Assembly: GCF_003367235.1 (NCBI RefSeq)
Contig: NZ_QRGP01000001.1
Span: 868,001 to 932,000, forward strand
DNA: 64,000 bases
From: Sphingorhabdus pulchriflava
GTDB lineage: Bacteria; Pseudomonadota; Alphaproteobacteria; Sphingomonadales; Sphingomonadaceae
Direction of reading: 5' to 3'
In this document: positions 41,639 through 49,909 of the stretch, in pieces
How positions within the stretch are numbered: the first letter of the stretch is position 1
Layout: each line of letters begins with the position of its first letter
Program-made: the position numbers and the translations under genes
Notes under the pieces: model-generated
Told to the model about the DNA's origin: nothing
The model's input: the letters and a program-made list of their open reading frames with translations, nothing else
Databases searched by the model: none

Positions 41639-42151
41639 ATGCGTTTTTCTCCCCCCGTCATCGCTTTGTCTGCTGTCTTCCTGATGGCGTCGAGTGCCAG
41701 CATCGGCAAAAAAGCCGATCATGATATCGATCCGCAGTCCGTCGCGCTTGTCGCCGAAGGTGTGGCTGCGCAAAAGGCCGGGCAATATGACAATGCGCTG
41801 GGCTGGTTTGAAACCGCCTTGGCGGTCGATCCGCGCAATCGCGCCGCTTTTGTCGGCATGGCCGAAGTGTCCGCGCAGCAAGGGCTGAAGGGCAAAGCGA
41901 TTTCTTTCTACAAGAGTGCGCTTGATATTGAGCCCAATGATGTTGCCGTTATCGCCGCACAGGGCGAGTTGATGGCTTCCAAGGGCGCGCTGGATGCTGC
42001 GAAGAAAAATCTCGCACGGTTGCAGATTTTGTGCCGTTCCAAATGCGGAGAAAGCGATCGTTTGGCTGCCTCGATCGAAAAGGCAGGAACCAAGGATGCG
42101 CTGCAGGCCAGTGCTGTCGAGATCAAGCCGACGGTTGAAAAGGCGAATTAG
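41639..42151 (+). CDS. Secreted tetratricopeptide repeat protein
   Basis: A 170-residue exported protein with a hydrophobic N-terminus (MRFSPPVIALSAVFLMASSAS) and about three TPR-like helix pairs (QKAGQYDNALGWFETALAVDP, GLKGKAISFYKSALDIEPND). GTG 41615 opens the frame earlier, but GGAAG (41628-41632) six bases before ATG 41639 and the signal peptide favour the later start. A pair of cysteines (CRSKCG) may form a disulphide. Function unknown. Confidence 0.8.
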   Translation: MRFSPPVIALSAVFLMASSASIGKKADHDIDPQSVALVAEGVAAQKAGQYDNALGWFETALAVDPRNRAAFVGMAEVSAQQGLKGKAISFYKSALDIEPNDVAVIAAQGELMASKGALDAAKKNLARLQILCRSKCGESDRLAASIEKAGTKDALQASAVEIKPTVEKAN

Positions 42152-42164
42152 GGGAATTTCTCCG

Positions 42165-42176
42165 CCCGCATGCGGG
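42165..42176. repeat. Palindrome between the TPR and rppH genes
   Basis: CCCGCATGCGGG is a perfect palindrome with GA-rich flanks (TTTCTCCG left, AGGGGGAAG right) similar to the repeat at 40316-40414. It lies between two convergent genes and may act as a shared terminator. Confidence 0.5.
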
Positions 42177-42190
42177 AGGGGGAAGATGGC

Positions 42191-42667
42191 CTAAATCAGC
42201 GGACCAAATTCCGCCACCACTCCTTCATATATCCGCCGTTTGAACGGCACGATCAGTTTCGGCAACTCCTGCGCTTCGGCCCATTTCCAGCGCGAAAATT
42301 CAGGATGATGGGCATCGATATTGATGTCGCTGTCCTCTCCCTTGAAGCGCATCAGGAACCACCATTGCCTTTGCCCGCGCCAGCGCCCGCCCCAGATATT
42401 GCCCTGCAATTCGGGCGGAAGGTCGTAGAAATATTCTTCGCGGCTGCGGGCCAGCAGGTCCACATGGTCGGGCAGTAGGCCGGTTTCCTCACCAAGTTCG
42501 CGGAAGGCCGCTACTTCAGGGTCTTCGCCCTCGTCGATCCCGCCTTGCGGCATCTGCCATGCATCCCCCGGATTGTCGATCCGCTGGCCGACAAAGACCA
42601 GCCCCGCCCGGTTAGCGAGCATGATACCCGCGCAGGGACGATAGGGCAGGTCTTCGGTGTCGCTCAT
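42191..42667 (-). CDS. rppH: RNA pyrophosphohydrolase
   Basis: A Nudix hydrolase that removes pyrophosphate from 5'-triphosphorylated mRNA ends, starting decay. The 158-residue product has [12 protein letters not shown], the Nudix box [20 protein letters not shown] and the RppH-specific segments [15 protein letters not shown] and WFLMRF. It lies downstream of an esterase gene on the same strand with a 10-base gap. Confidence 0.95.
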   Translation of the reverse strand: MSDTEDLPYRPCAGIMLANRAGLVFVGQRIDNPGDAWQMPQGGIDEGEDPEVAAFRELGEETGLLPDHVDLLARSREEYFYDLPPELQGNIWGGRWRGQRQWWFLMRFKGEDSDINIDAHHPEFSRWKWAEAQELPKLIVPFKRRIYEGVVAEFGPLI

Positions 42668-42677
42668 ATGTGTTGCC

Positions 42678-43631
42678 TTAGGCGTCGGCCATCACTTCGG
42701 CCAGCATTGCTTTTAACGCGGCGAGATTGCCGGCTACATCGTCCTTCGAAGACGGAATACCTTTGCGCAAGGTGATATGGCCATGGATATTGCCATCGGC
42801 GCTGCGATGCTGGACGGGAACGCCTGCCGCCTTCAATACTTCGACGTAGGCCAGACCCTGATCGCGCAGCGGATCAAGGCTGGCGGTGGTCACTAGCGAA
42901 GGCGGCATGCCTTCCTGCGAAAATTTGATCGGCGCACCGCGATAGTCGTTGGCGTCTGCGGCGTAGGCGGCATGGAAATAATCCATCGAATCCTTGGTCA
43001 GCAGGAAGCCTTCGGCGAAATCACGCATGCTTTGCCAGTCATTGCTGTCAGAGACGACTGGATAGATGGGATGCTGCACCAATATCGGCACGGCAGCCGG
43101 ATTGTCGCGCAGCGCCATGGTGGTAACAATAGTCAGATTTCCGCCAGCGCTGTCGCCGGAGGTGACGAGGCCTGTGACTTCGAGTCCGAGTTCAGCGGGG
43201 CTGCCTGCGATCCAGCGGGTCGCGGCCTCGCAATCGACGGCCGCTGCCGGAAAGCGATGTTCGGGGGCAAGGCGGTAGTCGATCGAGATAACGGGCATAT
43301 CGAGCTGGCGCGCAACTTCGGCACAATAGGGACCGTAAATGTCCAGATCACCGATCACAAAACCGCCGCCGTGATAGAAAACCATGACCGGACCAGCCCC
43401 GCGGCTTTCGCGGGCATCATAGAGTCGCGCCGGAATCGTGCCTGCAGGCCCGGGGATTGAAAGGTCGCGGATTACAGCGAGATCGCCTAACTCCTCTTCC
43501 GCCATGGCACCCATCACGGTCATCATTCCGCGCGCTTCCGTAGCGGAAAGTTCGTGCATCTTCGGGCCGGGTTGGCTGTTCAGCATATCGAGAAGGGCCT
43601 GCACATCGGGCCGCACAAAATGGTCGCTCAT
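42678..43631 (-). CDS. Alpha/beta hydrolase, HSL-type esterase
   Basis: A cytoplasmic esterase/lipase of the hormone-sensitive lipase group. The 317-residue product has the oxyanion motif YHGGGFV, the nucleophile elbow GDSAGG, the aspartate in DPLRDQG and the histidine in the NIHGH region. ATG 43631 is preceded by AGGAGAG; the frame continues upstream to 43751 without a ribosome site. Natural substrate unknown. It is divergent from korA. Confidence 0.92.
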   Translation of the reverse strand: MSDHFVRPDVQALLDMLNSQPGPKMHELSATEARGMMTVMGAMAEEELGDLAVIRDLSIPGPAGTIPARLYDARESRGAGPVMVFYHGGGFVIGDLDIYGPYCAEVARQLDMPVISIDYRLAPEHRFPAAAVDCEAATRWIAGSPAELGLEVTGLVTSGDSAGGNLTIVTTMALRDNPAAVPILVQHPIYPVVSDSNDWQSMRDFAEGFLLTKDSMDYFHAAYAADANDYRGAPIKFSQEGMPPSLVTTASLDPLRDQGLAYVEVLKAAGVPVQHRSADGNIHGHITLRKGIPSSKDDVAGNLAALKAMLAEVMADA

Positions 43632-43795
43632 AGTCACTCTCCTGTCCTCATTTGCAAAAGGCATAACCCGAACCTCTGGGCGCGTCCATGACAAAGCCCG
43701 GCTGTGTCGCAAAACAGATTTCCTATTTGGATTTGGCGCAAAAGCGCGCATAAGGACGTCTTAACAGAACAATTAAAATTGCGGGACTTTACGAA

Positions 43796-45682
43796 ATGGC
43801 TACTGCCGCGCGCAGCATCGATACCCAATCCCCAGCCGACATCCCCCATCCCGAAGCCGTAGTGGTCCGCTTTGCGGGGGACTCGGGTGACGGCATGCAG
43901 TTGACCGGCGGACAGTTCACCTTGTCTTCGGCACTGGCAGGCAATGACTTTGCGACCTTCCCCGATTTTCCTGCCGAAATCCGCGCTCCGCAAGGTACGC
44001 TGTTCGGCGTGTCGGCGTTCCAGATCAACTTTGGTGCGTCGGAAATCGATACCGCTGGCGATGCGCCCGACGTGCTTGTCGCGATGAACCCGGCGGCGCT
44101 CAAGACGAATGTAAAGGATCTGAAGCCCGGCGGCCTTATCATCGCGGACGATGGCGAGTTCAACGCGCGCAACCTCGCCAAGGCGCAATATGATGCAAAT
44201 CCGCTCGAGGATGACTCGCTCGGCAAATGGCAGCTGGTCCATTTCAACATCAGCCAGCTGACGATGGATGCGGTCAAGCCGTTCGGCCTTGGCAATAAGG
44301 AAGCGCTGCGCTGCAAAAATATGTGGACGTTGGGTCTCGCGCTCTGGATGTTCGATCGCGACCGCGAACCGATCATCCAATGGTTGAAGGACAAATTCGC
44401 CAAAAGCCCGATATTGGCTGATGCGAATATCGCCGCACTCAACGCAGGCCATGCCTACGGTGAAACCGCCGAAATCGGTAATCCCGGTGCCGTCGCCATT
44501 CCGCGCAAGCATGTTGATGCAGCGCCAGCCGACCCCGGCCTGTATCGCACGATTAATGGTGCGGATGCCGCCGCTATGGGCCTTGTCGCCGGTTGCCAGC
44601 TGGCAGGCGTGAAGATGTTCTTTGGCGGCTATCCGATTACGCCGGCATCTTCGATCCTCCACGCATTGGCGCGGTTCAAGGAATACGGCGTCACGACCTT
44701 CCAGGCGGAAGATGAGATTGCCGCGATCGCGTCGGCCATTGGCGCATCTTATGCGGGGCAACTGGGTGTTACCTCGTCCTCCGGCCCGGGCATCGCGCTC
44801 AAGACCGAAGCTATCGGCCTTGCGGTGATGACTGAGCTTCCGCTCGTCATAATCAACTCGCAGCGTGGTGGCCCCTCAACCGGGCTTCCCACCAAAACCG
44901 AACAGTCGGACCTCTATCAGGCGGTTTATGGCCGCAATGGCGATACACCATTGCCGGTGATAGCTGCGCGCAGCCCGAGCGATGTCTTCGATTGCGCGAT
45001 TGAGGCGGTTCGGATTGCGACGCAGTTCATGACGCCGGTCATCCTGCTCACCGACGGCTATATCGCCAACGCGGCTGAACCCTGGAAGGTTCCGGATATG
45101 AGCAGCTATAAGCCGTTCCCGGTTTCGTTCCTCGATCATGTCCCTGAAGGCGGGTTCAAGCCCTATGGCCGCGACAACAAGCTGGCACGCCCTTGGGTGA
45201 AGCCGGGTACGCCCGGCCTGCTGCACCGCATCGGCGGGATCGAGAAGGAGGTCGACACCGGCCACCTCAACTACTCGCCCGCAAACCACCAGGCGATGAC
45301 CGACATCCGCAAGGGCAAGGTCGATGGCATAGCGGGCCATATCCCCGATCAGGACGTCTGCCTCGGTACCGAAGGCGGCAAGCTGGCGGTTGTGGGCTGG
45401 GGCTCAACCTTCGGCCCGATTCATCAGGCGGTGCGCCGGATGCGCGCCAAGGGCCATGATGTCAGCCACATCCATGTTCGCCATATCTGGCCGATGCCCG
45501 GCAATCTGGGGGATCTGCTGAAAAGCTATGAAAAGGTGATCGTGCCCGAAATGAACACCGGCCAGTTCAAGACCGTGCTGCGCGACCAGTATCTGATTGA
45601 CGCCAAGCCGCTCAACAAGGTCAGCGGCCAACCCTTCCGCATCGCTGAAATTGAAGCCGCCATCGAGGAGGCACTGGGCTGA
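43796..45682 (+). CDS. korA: 2-oxoacid:ferredoxin oxidoreductase, fused gamma-alpha subunit
   Basis: Subunit of the thiamine-dependent oxidoreductase that decarboxylates 2-oxoglutarate (or a related 2-oxoacid) to the CoA ester and reduces ferredoxin. The 628-residue product fuses an N-terminal gamma domain (RFAGDSGDGMQLTGG...FPAEIRAPQGT) to the alpha domain (GGYPITPASSILHAL, SSSGPGIALKTEAIGLAV, SQRGGPSTGLPTK). KorA rather than a pyruvate enzyme is inferred from the fused layout. korB follows after 34 bases. An O2-tolerant version occurs in several aerobic alphaproteobacteria. Confidence 0.9.
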   Translation: MATAARSIDTQSPADIPHPEAVVVRFAGDSGDGMQLTGGQFTLSSALAGNDFATFPDFPAEIRAPQGTLFGVSAFQINFGASEIDTAGDAPDVLVAMNPAALKTNVKDLKPGGLIIADDGEFNARNLAKAQYDANPLEDDSLGKWQLVHFNISQLTMDAVKPFGLGNKEALRCKNMWTLGLALWMFDRDREPIIQWLKDKFAKSPILADANIAALNAGHAYGETAEIGNPGAVAIPRKHVDAAPADPGLYRTINGADAAAMGLVAGCQLAGVKMFFGGYPITPASSILHALARFKEYGVTTFQAEDEIAAIASAIGASYAGQLGVTSSSGPGIALKTEAIGLAVMTELPLVIINSQRGGPSTGLPTKTEQSDLYQAVYGRNGDTPLPVIAARSPSDVFDCAIEAVRIATQFMTPVILLTDGYIANAAEPWKVPDMSSYKPFPVSFLDHVPEGGFKPYGRDNKLARPWVKPGTPGLLHRIGGIEKEVDTGHLNYSPANHQAMTDIRKGKVDGIAGHIPDQDVCLGTEGGKLAVVGWGSTFGPIHQAVRRMRAKGHDVSHIHVRHIWPMPGNLGDLLKSYEKVIVPEMNTGQFKTVLRDQYLIDAKPLNKVSGQPFRIAEIEAAIEEALG

Positions 45683-45716
45683 CGCGCAAGCGTTGTTGCC
45701 CTATTGAGGAACTGCC

Positions 45717-46733
45717 ATGAACGACATGACCCCCATCCAGAAATCGAGCCCCAAGGATTGGGAGACCGATCAGGAAGTCCGCTGGTGCCCCGGTTGCGGC
45801 GACTATGCGATCCTAAAGGCGGTGCAGCGCACCATGCCGGAGCTGGGCCGCAGGCCTGAGGATACGGTGTTCATCAGTGGCATCGGCTGCTCATCGCGCT
45901 TCCCTTATTATATGGAAACCTATGGCTTCCACACCATCCACGGTCGTGCACCAGCGGTGGCTACGGGGGTGAAACTCGCCAATCCAGAACTCGACGTATG
46001 GATCATCACCGGCGATGGCGACGCGCTTTCGATTGGCGGCAACCACACGATGCACCTTCTGCGTCGGAATCTCGATTGCCAGATCCTGCTGTTCAACAAC
46101 GAGATCTATGGGCTGACCAAAGGCCAATATTCGCCCACGAGCCGCGTCGGCACCAAATCGCCTTCGACACCTTTCGGTTCTGTTGATCGGCCCGCAACGC
46201 CTTGTGCCTTCGCTTTGGGTTCCGGCGCGCGTTTTGTCGCCCGCGGCTTTGACGTATCAAAGCACCTGCCCGATGTGCTGAAGGCGGCACATGCGCACAA
46301 GGGCGCAGCGTTCATAGAAATCTTCCAGAACTGCATCGTTTACAACAAGGATGTGTTCGAGGATTTTGCCGCGCCCAAGGGTGCGGAAGCACGTCAATTG
46401 TGGCTGCAGGATGGCCAGCCGATGCTGTTCGACGGTGGCAGCAAGGGTATTGCGATGGATATGGATACGTTGACGCTTAAGGTCGTCGGCGTGGCTGAAG
46501 GTGACTGGCAGGCTGCGGGGGTTATCGTCCACAATGTCAAAAACCGCGCGATTGCCCACATGCTGGTCGAAATGCCGTTCGGTGAATTCCCAATGGCTCT
46601 CGGCGTGCTTTATGATGATCCGCGCCCGACCTTTGACAGCGCAGTGACTGAGCAGAACGCAAAGCTTTCCGAGGGCAAGACGCCCGACCTGCAGGCACTG
46701 ATCAGCAAGGGCCAGACCTGGACGGTTGAATGA
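45717..46733 (+). CDS. korB: 2-oxoacid:ferredoxin oxidoreductase beta subunit
   Basis: The thiamine diphosphate- and 4Fe-4S-binding subunit paired with KorA. The 338-residue product has WCPGCGDYAILKA and GIGCSSRFPYYM (cluster cysteines), the TPP motif GDGDALSIGGNHTMH...NNEIYGLTKGQ and a further cysteine in FQNCIVYN. GAGGAA lies before the start. Together with KorA it would bypass or complement 2-oxoglutarate dehydrogenase, using the product of icd. No ferredoxin gene is adjacent. Confidence 0.94.
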   Translation: MNDMTPIQKSSPKDWETDQEVRWCPGCGDYAILKAVQRTMPELGRRPEDTVFISGIGCSSRFPYYMETYGFHTIHGRAPAVATGVKLANPELDVWIITGDGDALSIGGNHTMHLLRRNLDCQILLFNNEIYGLTKGQYSPTSRVGTKSPSTPFGSVDRPATPCAFALGSGARFVARGFDVSKHLPDVLKAAHAHKGAAFIEIFQNCIVYNKDVFEDFAAPKGAEARQLWLQDGQPMLFDGGSKGIAMDMDTLTLKVVGVAEGDWQAAGVIVHNVKNRAIAHMLVEMPFGEFPMALGVLYDDPRPTFDSAVTEQNAKLSEGKTPDLQALISKGQTWTVE

Positions 46734-46734
46734 A

Positions 46735-46765
46735 GCACTAGGACATTGGCCTAAGTGCGTTTTAT
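46735..46765 (+). terminator. Probable terminator after korB
   Basis: GCACTAGG (46735-46742) pairs with CCT-a-AGTGC (46750-46758) with one bulged base and a 7-base loop; GTTTTATT follows. The stem starts directly after the stop codon. Confidence 0.6.
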
Positions 46766-46789
46766 TCGATTCGGAACTATTGCGGTTGC

Positions 46790-47746
46790 ATGGATAACCT
46801 GACCCATTCGCTCGCCGGTGCCGTGCTTGGCCAAATGGGCCTCAAGCGCAAAACCGGGTTGGCGATGCCGACGTTGATTATCGCGGCGAATTTGCCGGAT
46901 ATTGACGCGGTGGCGACGTTGCTGGGCGGGCATCAGCATCTGGCCATCCGGCGCGGGATTACGCATGGGCCAATTGCCATGTTGGTGCTGCCGATTATTC
47001 TGTGGGCCATCATGATCGGCTATGATCGCTGGCAGACCAGGCGCGGCACGCGGCCTGAAAAGCGCTTGCCGGTGCATGTCGGTTGGCTGCTGGCCTTGGC
47101 CTATATCGGTACGCTCAGCCATCCGGCGCTCGATTGGCTCAACAATTATGGCATCAGGCTCCTCGAGCCCTTTTCGAGCCAGTGGTTTTATGGCGACACG
47201 CTGTTCATCATCGACATCTGGGTATGGATTGCGCTGATCGCAGGAGTGTGGATTTCACGCCGACGGGAAAAGGGCGGACGCTCGGATTGGCGGGGTCCTG
47301 CAAAAGCTGCCTTTGGGGCCATAGCGCTATACATAATTGCAAACGGACTGTTGAGTGCTCATGCCGAAAATGCCGCACGAAATCTCGTTATTGCACGTTA
47401 TGACTTGACTGCAACCATGCCCGACCCACTGGTGGTCGCCAACGCTGTTCCCATCGCATTCTGGAAACGCGAAATCGCGTGGCGCGATGCATATGAGATG
47501 GGCAAGGGGGGCTATGCCCTGGGGCGGGGGGCTTGGCTTGATCCGGAAATCCGCAAGCATGGTATGGATAGTCTGTCGGGCGTAGCCAAATCCGTTGCGC
47601 ATGATAGCGACGGGCGCGATTTCCTTTTCTGGGCAAGGATGCCCTTTGCGGAAAAGGATGCCCAGGGCCGCATCATCATACGTGACCAGCGTTTTGACAA
47701 TCGTGTCGTTCGCAACAATTTTGAAGTCATTGTGCCGCCGAAATGA
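46790..47746 (+). CDS. Membrane-bound metal-dependent hydrolase (YdjM/DUF457-like)
   Basis: A 318-residue inner-membrane protein with the family N-terminus MDNLTHSLAGAVLGQMG and metal-site motifs AANLPDIDAV, GITHGPIA and LSHPALDWLNNYG, four to five transmembrane helices in the first 190 residues and a soluble C-terminal part. E. coli YdjM is LexA-regulated, but no SOS box is seen here. Function in the cell is unclear. Confidence 0.85.
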   Translation: MDNLTHSLAGAVLGQMGLKRKTGLAMPTLIIAANLPDIDAVATLLGGHQHLAIRRGITHGPIAMLVLPIILWAIMIGYDRWQTRRGTRPEKRLPVHVGWLLALAYIGTLSHPALDWLNNYGIRLLEPFSSQWFYGDTLFIIDIWVWIALIAGVWISRRREKGGRSDWRGPAKAAFGAIALYIIANGLLSAHAENAARNLVIARYDLTATMPDPLVVANAVPIAFWKREIAWRDAYEMGKGGYALGRGAWLDPEIRKHGMDSLSGVAKSVAHDSDGRDFLFWARMPFAEKDAQGRIIIRDQRFDNRVVRNNFEVIVPPK

Positions 47747-47750
47747 TAGT

Positions 47751-47798
47751 CCCTACGGTCTAAGCCCGTATCCAGCTTTCCTTTCATAAGCTGTAGGG
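47751..47798 (+). promoter_or_regulatory. Nested hairpin over the photolyase ribosome site
   Basis: CCCTAC (47751-47756) pairs with GTAGGG (47793-47798), enclosing AGCTT / AAGCT (47774-47778 with 47788-47792). The outer stem contains most of the AGGGG ribosome-site candidate for the ATG at 47807. Regulation is inference. Confidence 0.4.
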
Positions 47799-47806
47799 GC
47801 GGTTGA

Positions 47807-49246
47807 ATGACCACCATTGTCTGGTTTCGAAGAGATTTACGGCTGGAAGACCAGGCCGCCCTGCTTGCCGCCGTTAGACGCGGTCGTCCGGTGACGCCCG
47901 TCTATATTCTCGATGATGAAACACCAATGCATCGAAAGATGGGGGCGGCTTCACGCTGGTGGCTGCGCCATAGTTTGAAAGCATTGGATGATGCCTTGCG
48001 TGCGCGGGGTTCGCGACTGATATTGCGGCGCGGTCCTGCGCATCAGGTGTTGGCGCAACTGGCTCGCGAGGTCGGCGCTTCCGCTATTCACTGCCTTCGG
48101 CATTATGAACCCTGGTGGCGCAATGCAGAGCGGGCGCTACAGGATATCTTGCCGGTGGGTACCGCCCTGATCCGGCATGAAGGCTTGTATCTAATGCCGC
48201 CCGGCAGTGTGAAAACCGGCAGCGGCGGTCAGTTTAAAATTTACACACCGTTCTGGCGAGCTTTGGCGCAACATATGCCGCCTGCGGCACCCCGACCTGC
48301 ACCTGACACTATTCCGTCACCAGAGGCGTGGCCTGAAAGCGACGAAATAGATAGCTGGGGCCTGCTGCCTTCAACGCCCGATTGGGCAGGGGGTATGCGC
48401 GACTTCTGGATGCCCGGTGAAACCGGTGCCGCGAAACGGCTCGACGATTTCCTCCCCAGGGCCAATCGCTACCAGGAAAAGCGCAATCTGCCGTCGATAC
48501 CCGGCACCAGTTTCCTTTCGCCACACATGCATTTCGGCGAAATTTCACCTTCGACAATCTGGCATGCAGCGATGGATGCCGGTGGATCTGTTGAAACCTA
48601 TCTGAAGGAACTGGTCTGGCGCGAATATGCGGCCAATGTGATCCTACAATTCCCTGATTATGGGGTGCGCAATGCGCGGGCGGCATTTGACCATTTCCCT
48701 TGGCGCGATATGGCCAATGCGGATGTGCAGCAGGACTATGTCCGCTGGACCAAGGGTCTCACCGGCTATCCGATCGTCGATGCAGGGATGCGGGAGCTAT
48801 GGGCGACCGGTTGGATGCACAACCGCGTCCGGATGATTGCAGCGTCCTTCCTAATCAAACATCTTTTGATCGACTGGCGTGTGGGCGAGCAATGGTTTTG
48901 GGACACGCTGGTCGATGCCGACTACGCCTCGAATGCGGTCAACTGGCAATGGACGGCGGGCAGCGGCGTCGACAGCAATATGTTTGTCCGCATCATGGCG
49001 CCGCTATCGCAGTCGGAAAAATTCGATGCAGGCGATTATATCCGGCGATGGGTGCCCGAACTGGCGCATTTGTCCGATCCCTATATACACGATCCCGAAG
49101 AATATGGTGTCCGGCCCGCCAATTATCCGACCAAGATTATCGGCCACCGAGCGGCGCGTGAGCGGGCTTTGACGGCCTATGCGATGATCAAGGAGAGCGG
49201 GTCAGTCGACAATGAGGCGGTGGCCGGTCTCGAAGCCGCCGAGTAG
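47807..49246 (+). CDS. phrB: Deoxyribodipyrimidine photolyase
   Basis: A light-driven flavoenzyme that splits UV-induced cyclobutane pyrimidine dimers. The 479-residue product has the N-terminal antenna domain (TTIVWFRRDLRLEDQAAL) and the FAD-binding domain with WREYAANVI, KGLTGYPIVDAGMRELWATG, MHNRVRMIAASFL and the electron-transfer tryptophan region NAVNWQWTAGSG. It is of the class I type. Its last 45 bases overlap the convergent SDR gene, in another frame. Confidence 0.95.
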   Translation: MTTIVWFRRDLRLEDQAALLAAVRRGRPVTPVYILDDETPMHRKMGAASRWWLRHSLKALDDALRARGSRLILRRGPAHQVLAQLAREVGASAIHCLRHYEPWWRNAERALQDILPVGTALIRHEGLYLMPPGSVKTGSGGQFKIYTPFWRALAQHMPPAAPRPAPDTIPSPEAWPESDEIDSWGLLPSTPDWAGGMRDFWMPGETGAAKRLDDFLPRANRYQEKRNLPSIPGTSFLSPHMHFGEISPSTIWHAAMDAGGSVETYLKELVWREYAANVILQFPDYGVRNARAAFDHFPWRDMANADVQQDYVRWTKGLTGYPIVDAGMRELWATGWMHNRVRMIAASFLIKHLLIDWRVGEQWFWDTLVDADYASNAVNWQWTAGSGVDSNMFVRIMAPLSQSEKFDAGDYIRRWVPELAHLSDPYIHDPEEYGVRPANYPTKIIGHRAARERALTAYAMIKESGSVDNEAVAGLEAAE

Positions 49247-49906
49247 CATTTGCGTGATCGCTTCGCCGACGACTGACGGATCTTTCAGTGTCGCAGGATC
49301 TTCACCAGGATAGGCTTTGGCGCGCATCGCTGTGCGGGTGCGTGAAGGGTCGACGATCGCGACACGCACCGACGACAGATTCTGCACTTCCTCGGCATAG
49401 CTGAGCGCCAGATTTTCAAGTGCGGCTTTCGACGCCCCATAGGCACCCCAATAGGCGCGCGGCTGTTGGCCGACACTGCTGGTCAGCACGACCACCCGTC
49501 CGGCGTCACTTGCGCGCAGCAAGCTATCGAATGCCGCAATCAACGCCTGTTGCGCGAGCAGGTTGAGCGTCAGCACGCGGTTGAATTCCGCCGCATCGAT
49601 GACGGGCACTGGTGCCAATGTGCCGAGCATCGCAGCATTGAGTAAAAGCATGTCGAGCTTGCCCCACCGTTCGCGGACGGCGGCGGCGAGTCGTTCATTA
49701 TTGCCTGCTTCCGTCAGGTCCATCGGTGCGATGGTGGCGCTGCCTCCGGCTTCGAATATCCGCTGCTCGACGGCTTCAAGATCTTTCGCCGTTCGCGCTG
49801 TCAGGATGACATGCGCGCCTTCAGTCGCCATTCGCACGGCCGTTGCCGCTCCGATGCCTCGGCTGGCACCGGTGACCAGTGCGATCCTGCCTTGCATGCC
49901 GCCCAT
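49202..49906 (-). CDS. SDR family NAD(P)-dependent oxidoreductase
   Basis: A cytoplasmic short-chain dehydrogenase/reductase of 234 residues. It has the dinucleotide motif TGASRGIGAA, the LLLNAAM motif, catalytic serine in LTSSVG and the YGASK active-site motif. Substrate is unknown. It begins three bases after the purF stop and so is probably in the same unit. The 3' end overlaps phrB by 45 bases. Confidence 0.9.
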   Translation of the reverse strand: MGGMQGRIALVTGASRGIGAATAVRMATEGAHVILTARTAKDLEAVEQRIFEAGGSATIAPMDLTEAGNNERLAAAVRERWGKLDMLLLNAAMLGTLAPVPVIDAAEFNRVLTLNLLAQQALIAAFDSLLRASDAGRVVVLTSSVGQQPRAYWGAYGASKAALENLALSYAEEVQNLSSVRVAIVDPSRTRTAMRAKAYPGEDPATLKDPSVVGEAITQMLLGGFETGHRLIVD

Positions 49907-49909
49907 GGC

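Noticed and set aside
43761-43776. TTAA pair before korA as a CtrA site
   Set aside because: The spacing is eight bases, not seven, so it does not fit the CtrA consensus.
43634-44761. Long antisense frame within korA (375 codons)
   Set aside because: Shadow of korA; sequence resembles no known family and no promoter is seen.
46759-46790. SOS box before the YdjM-like hydrolase
   Set aside because: Searched because E. coli ydjM is LexA-controlled, but no GTTC pair is present.
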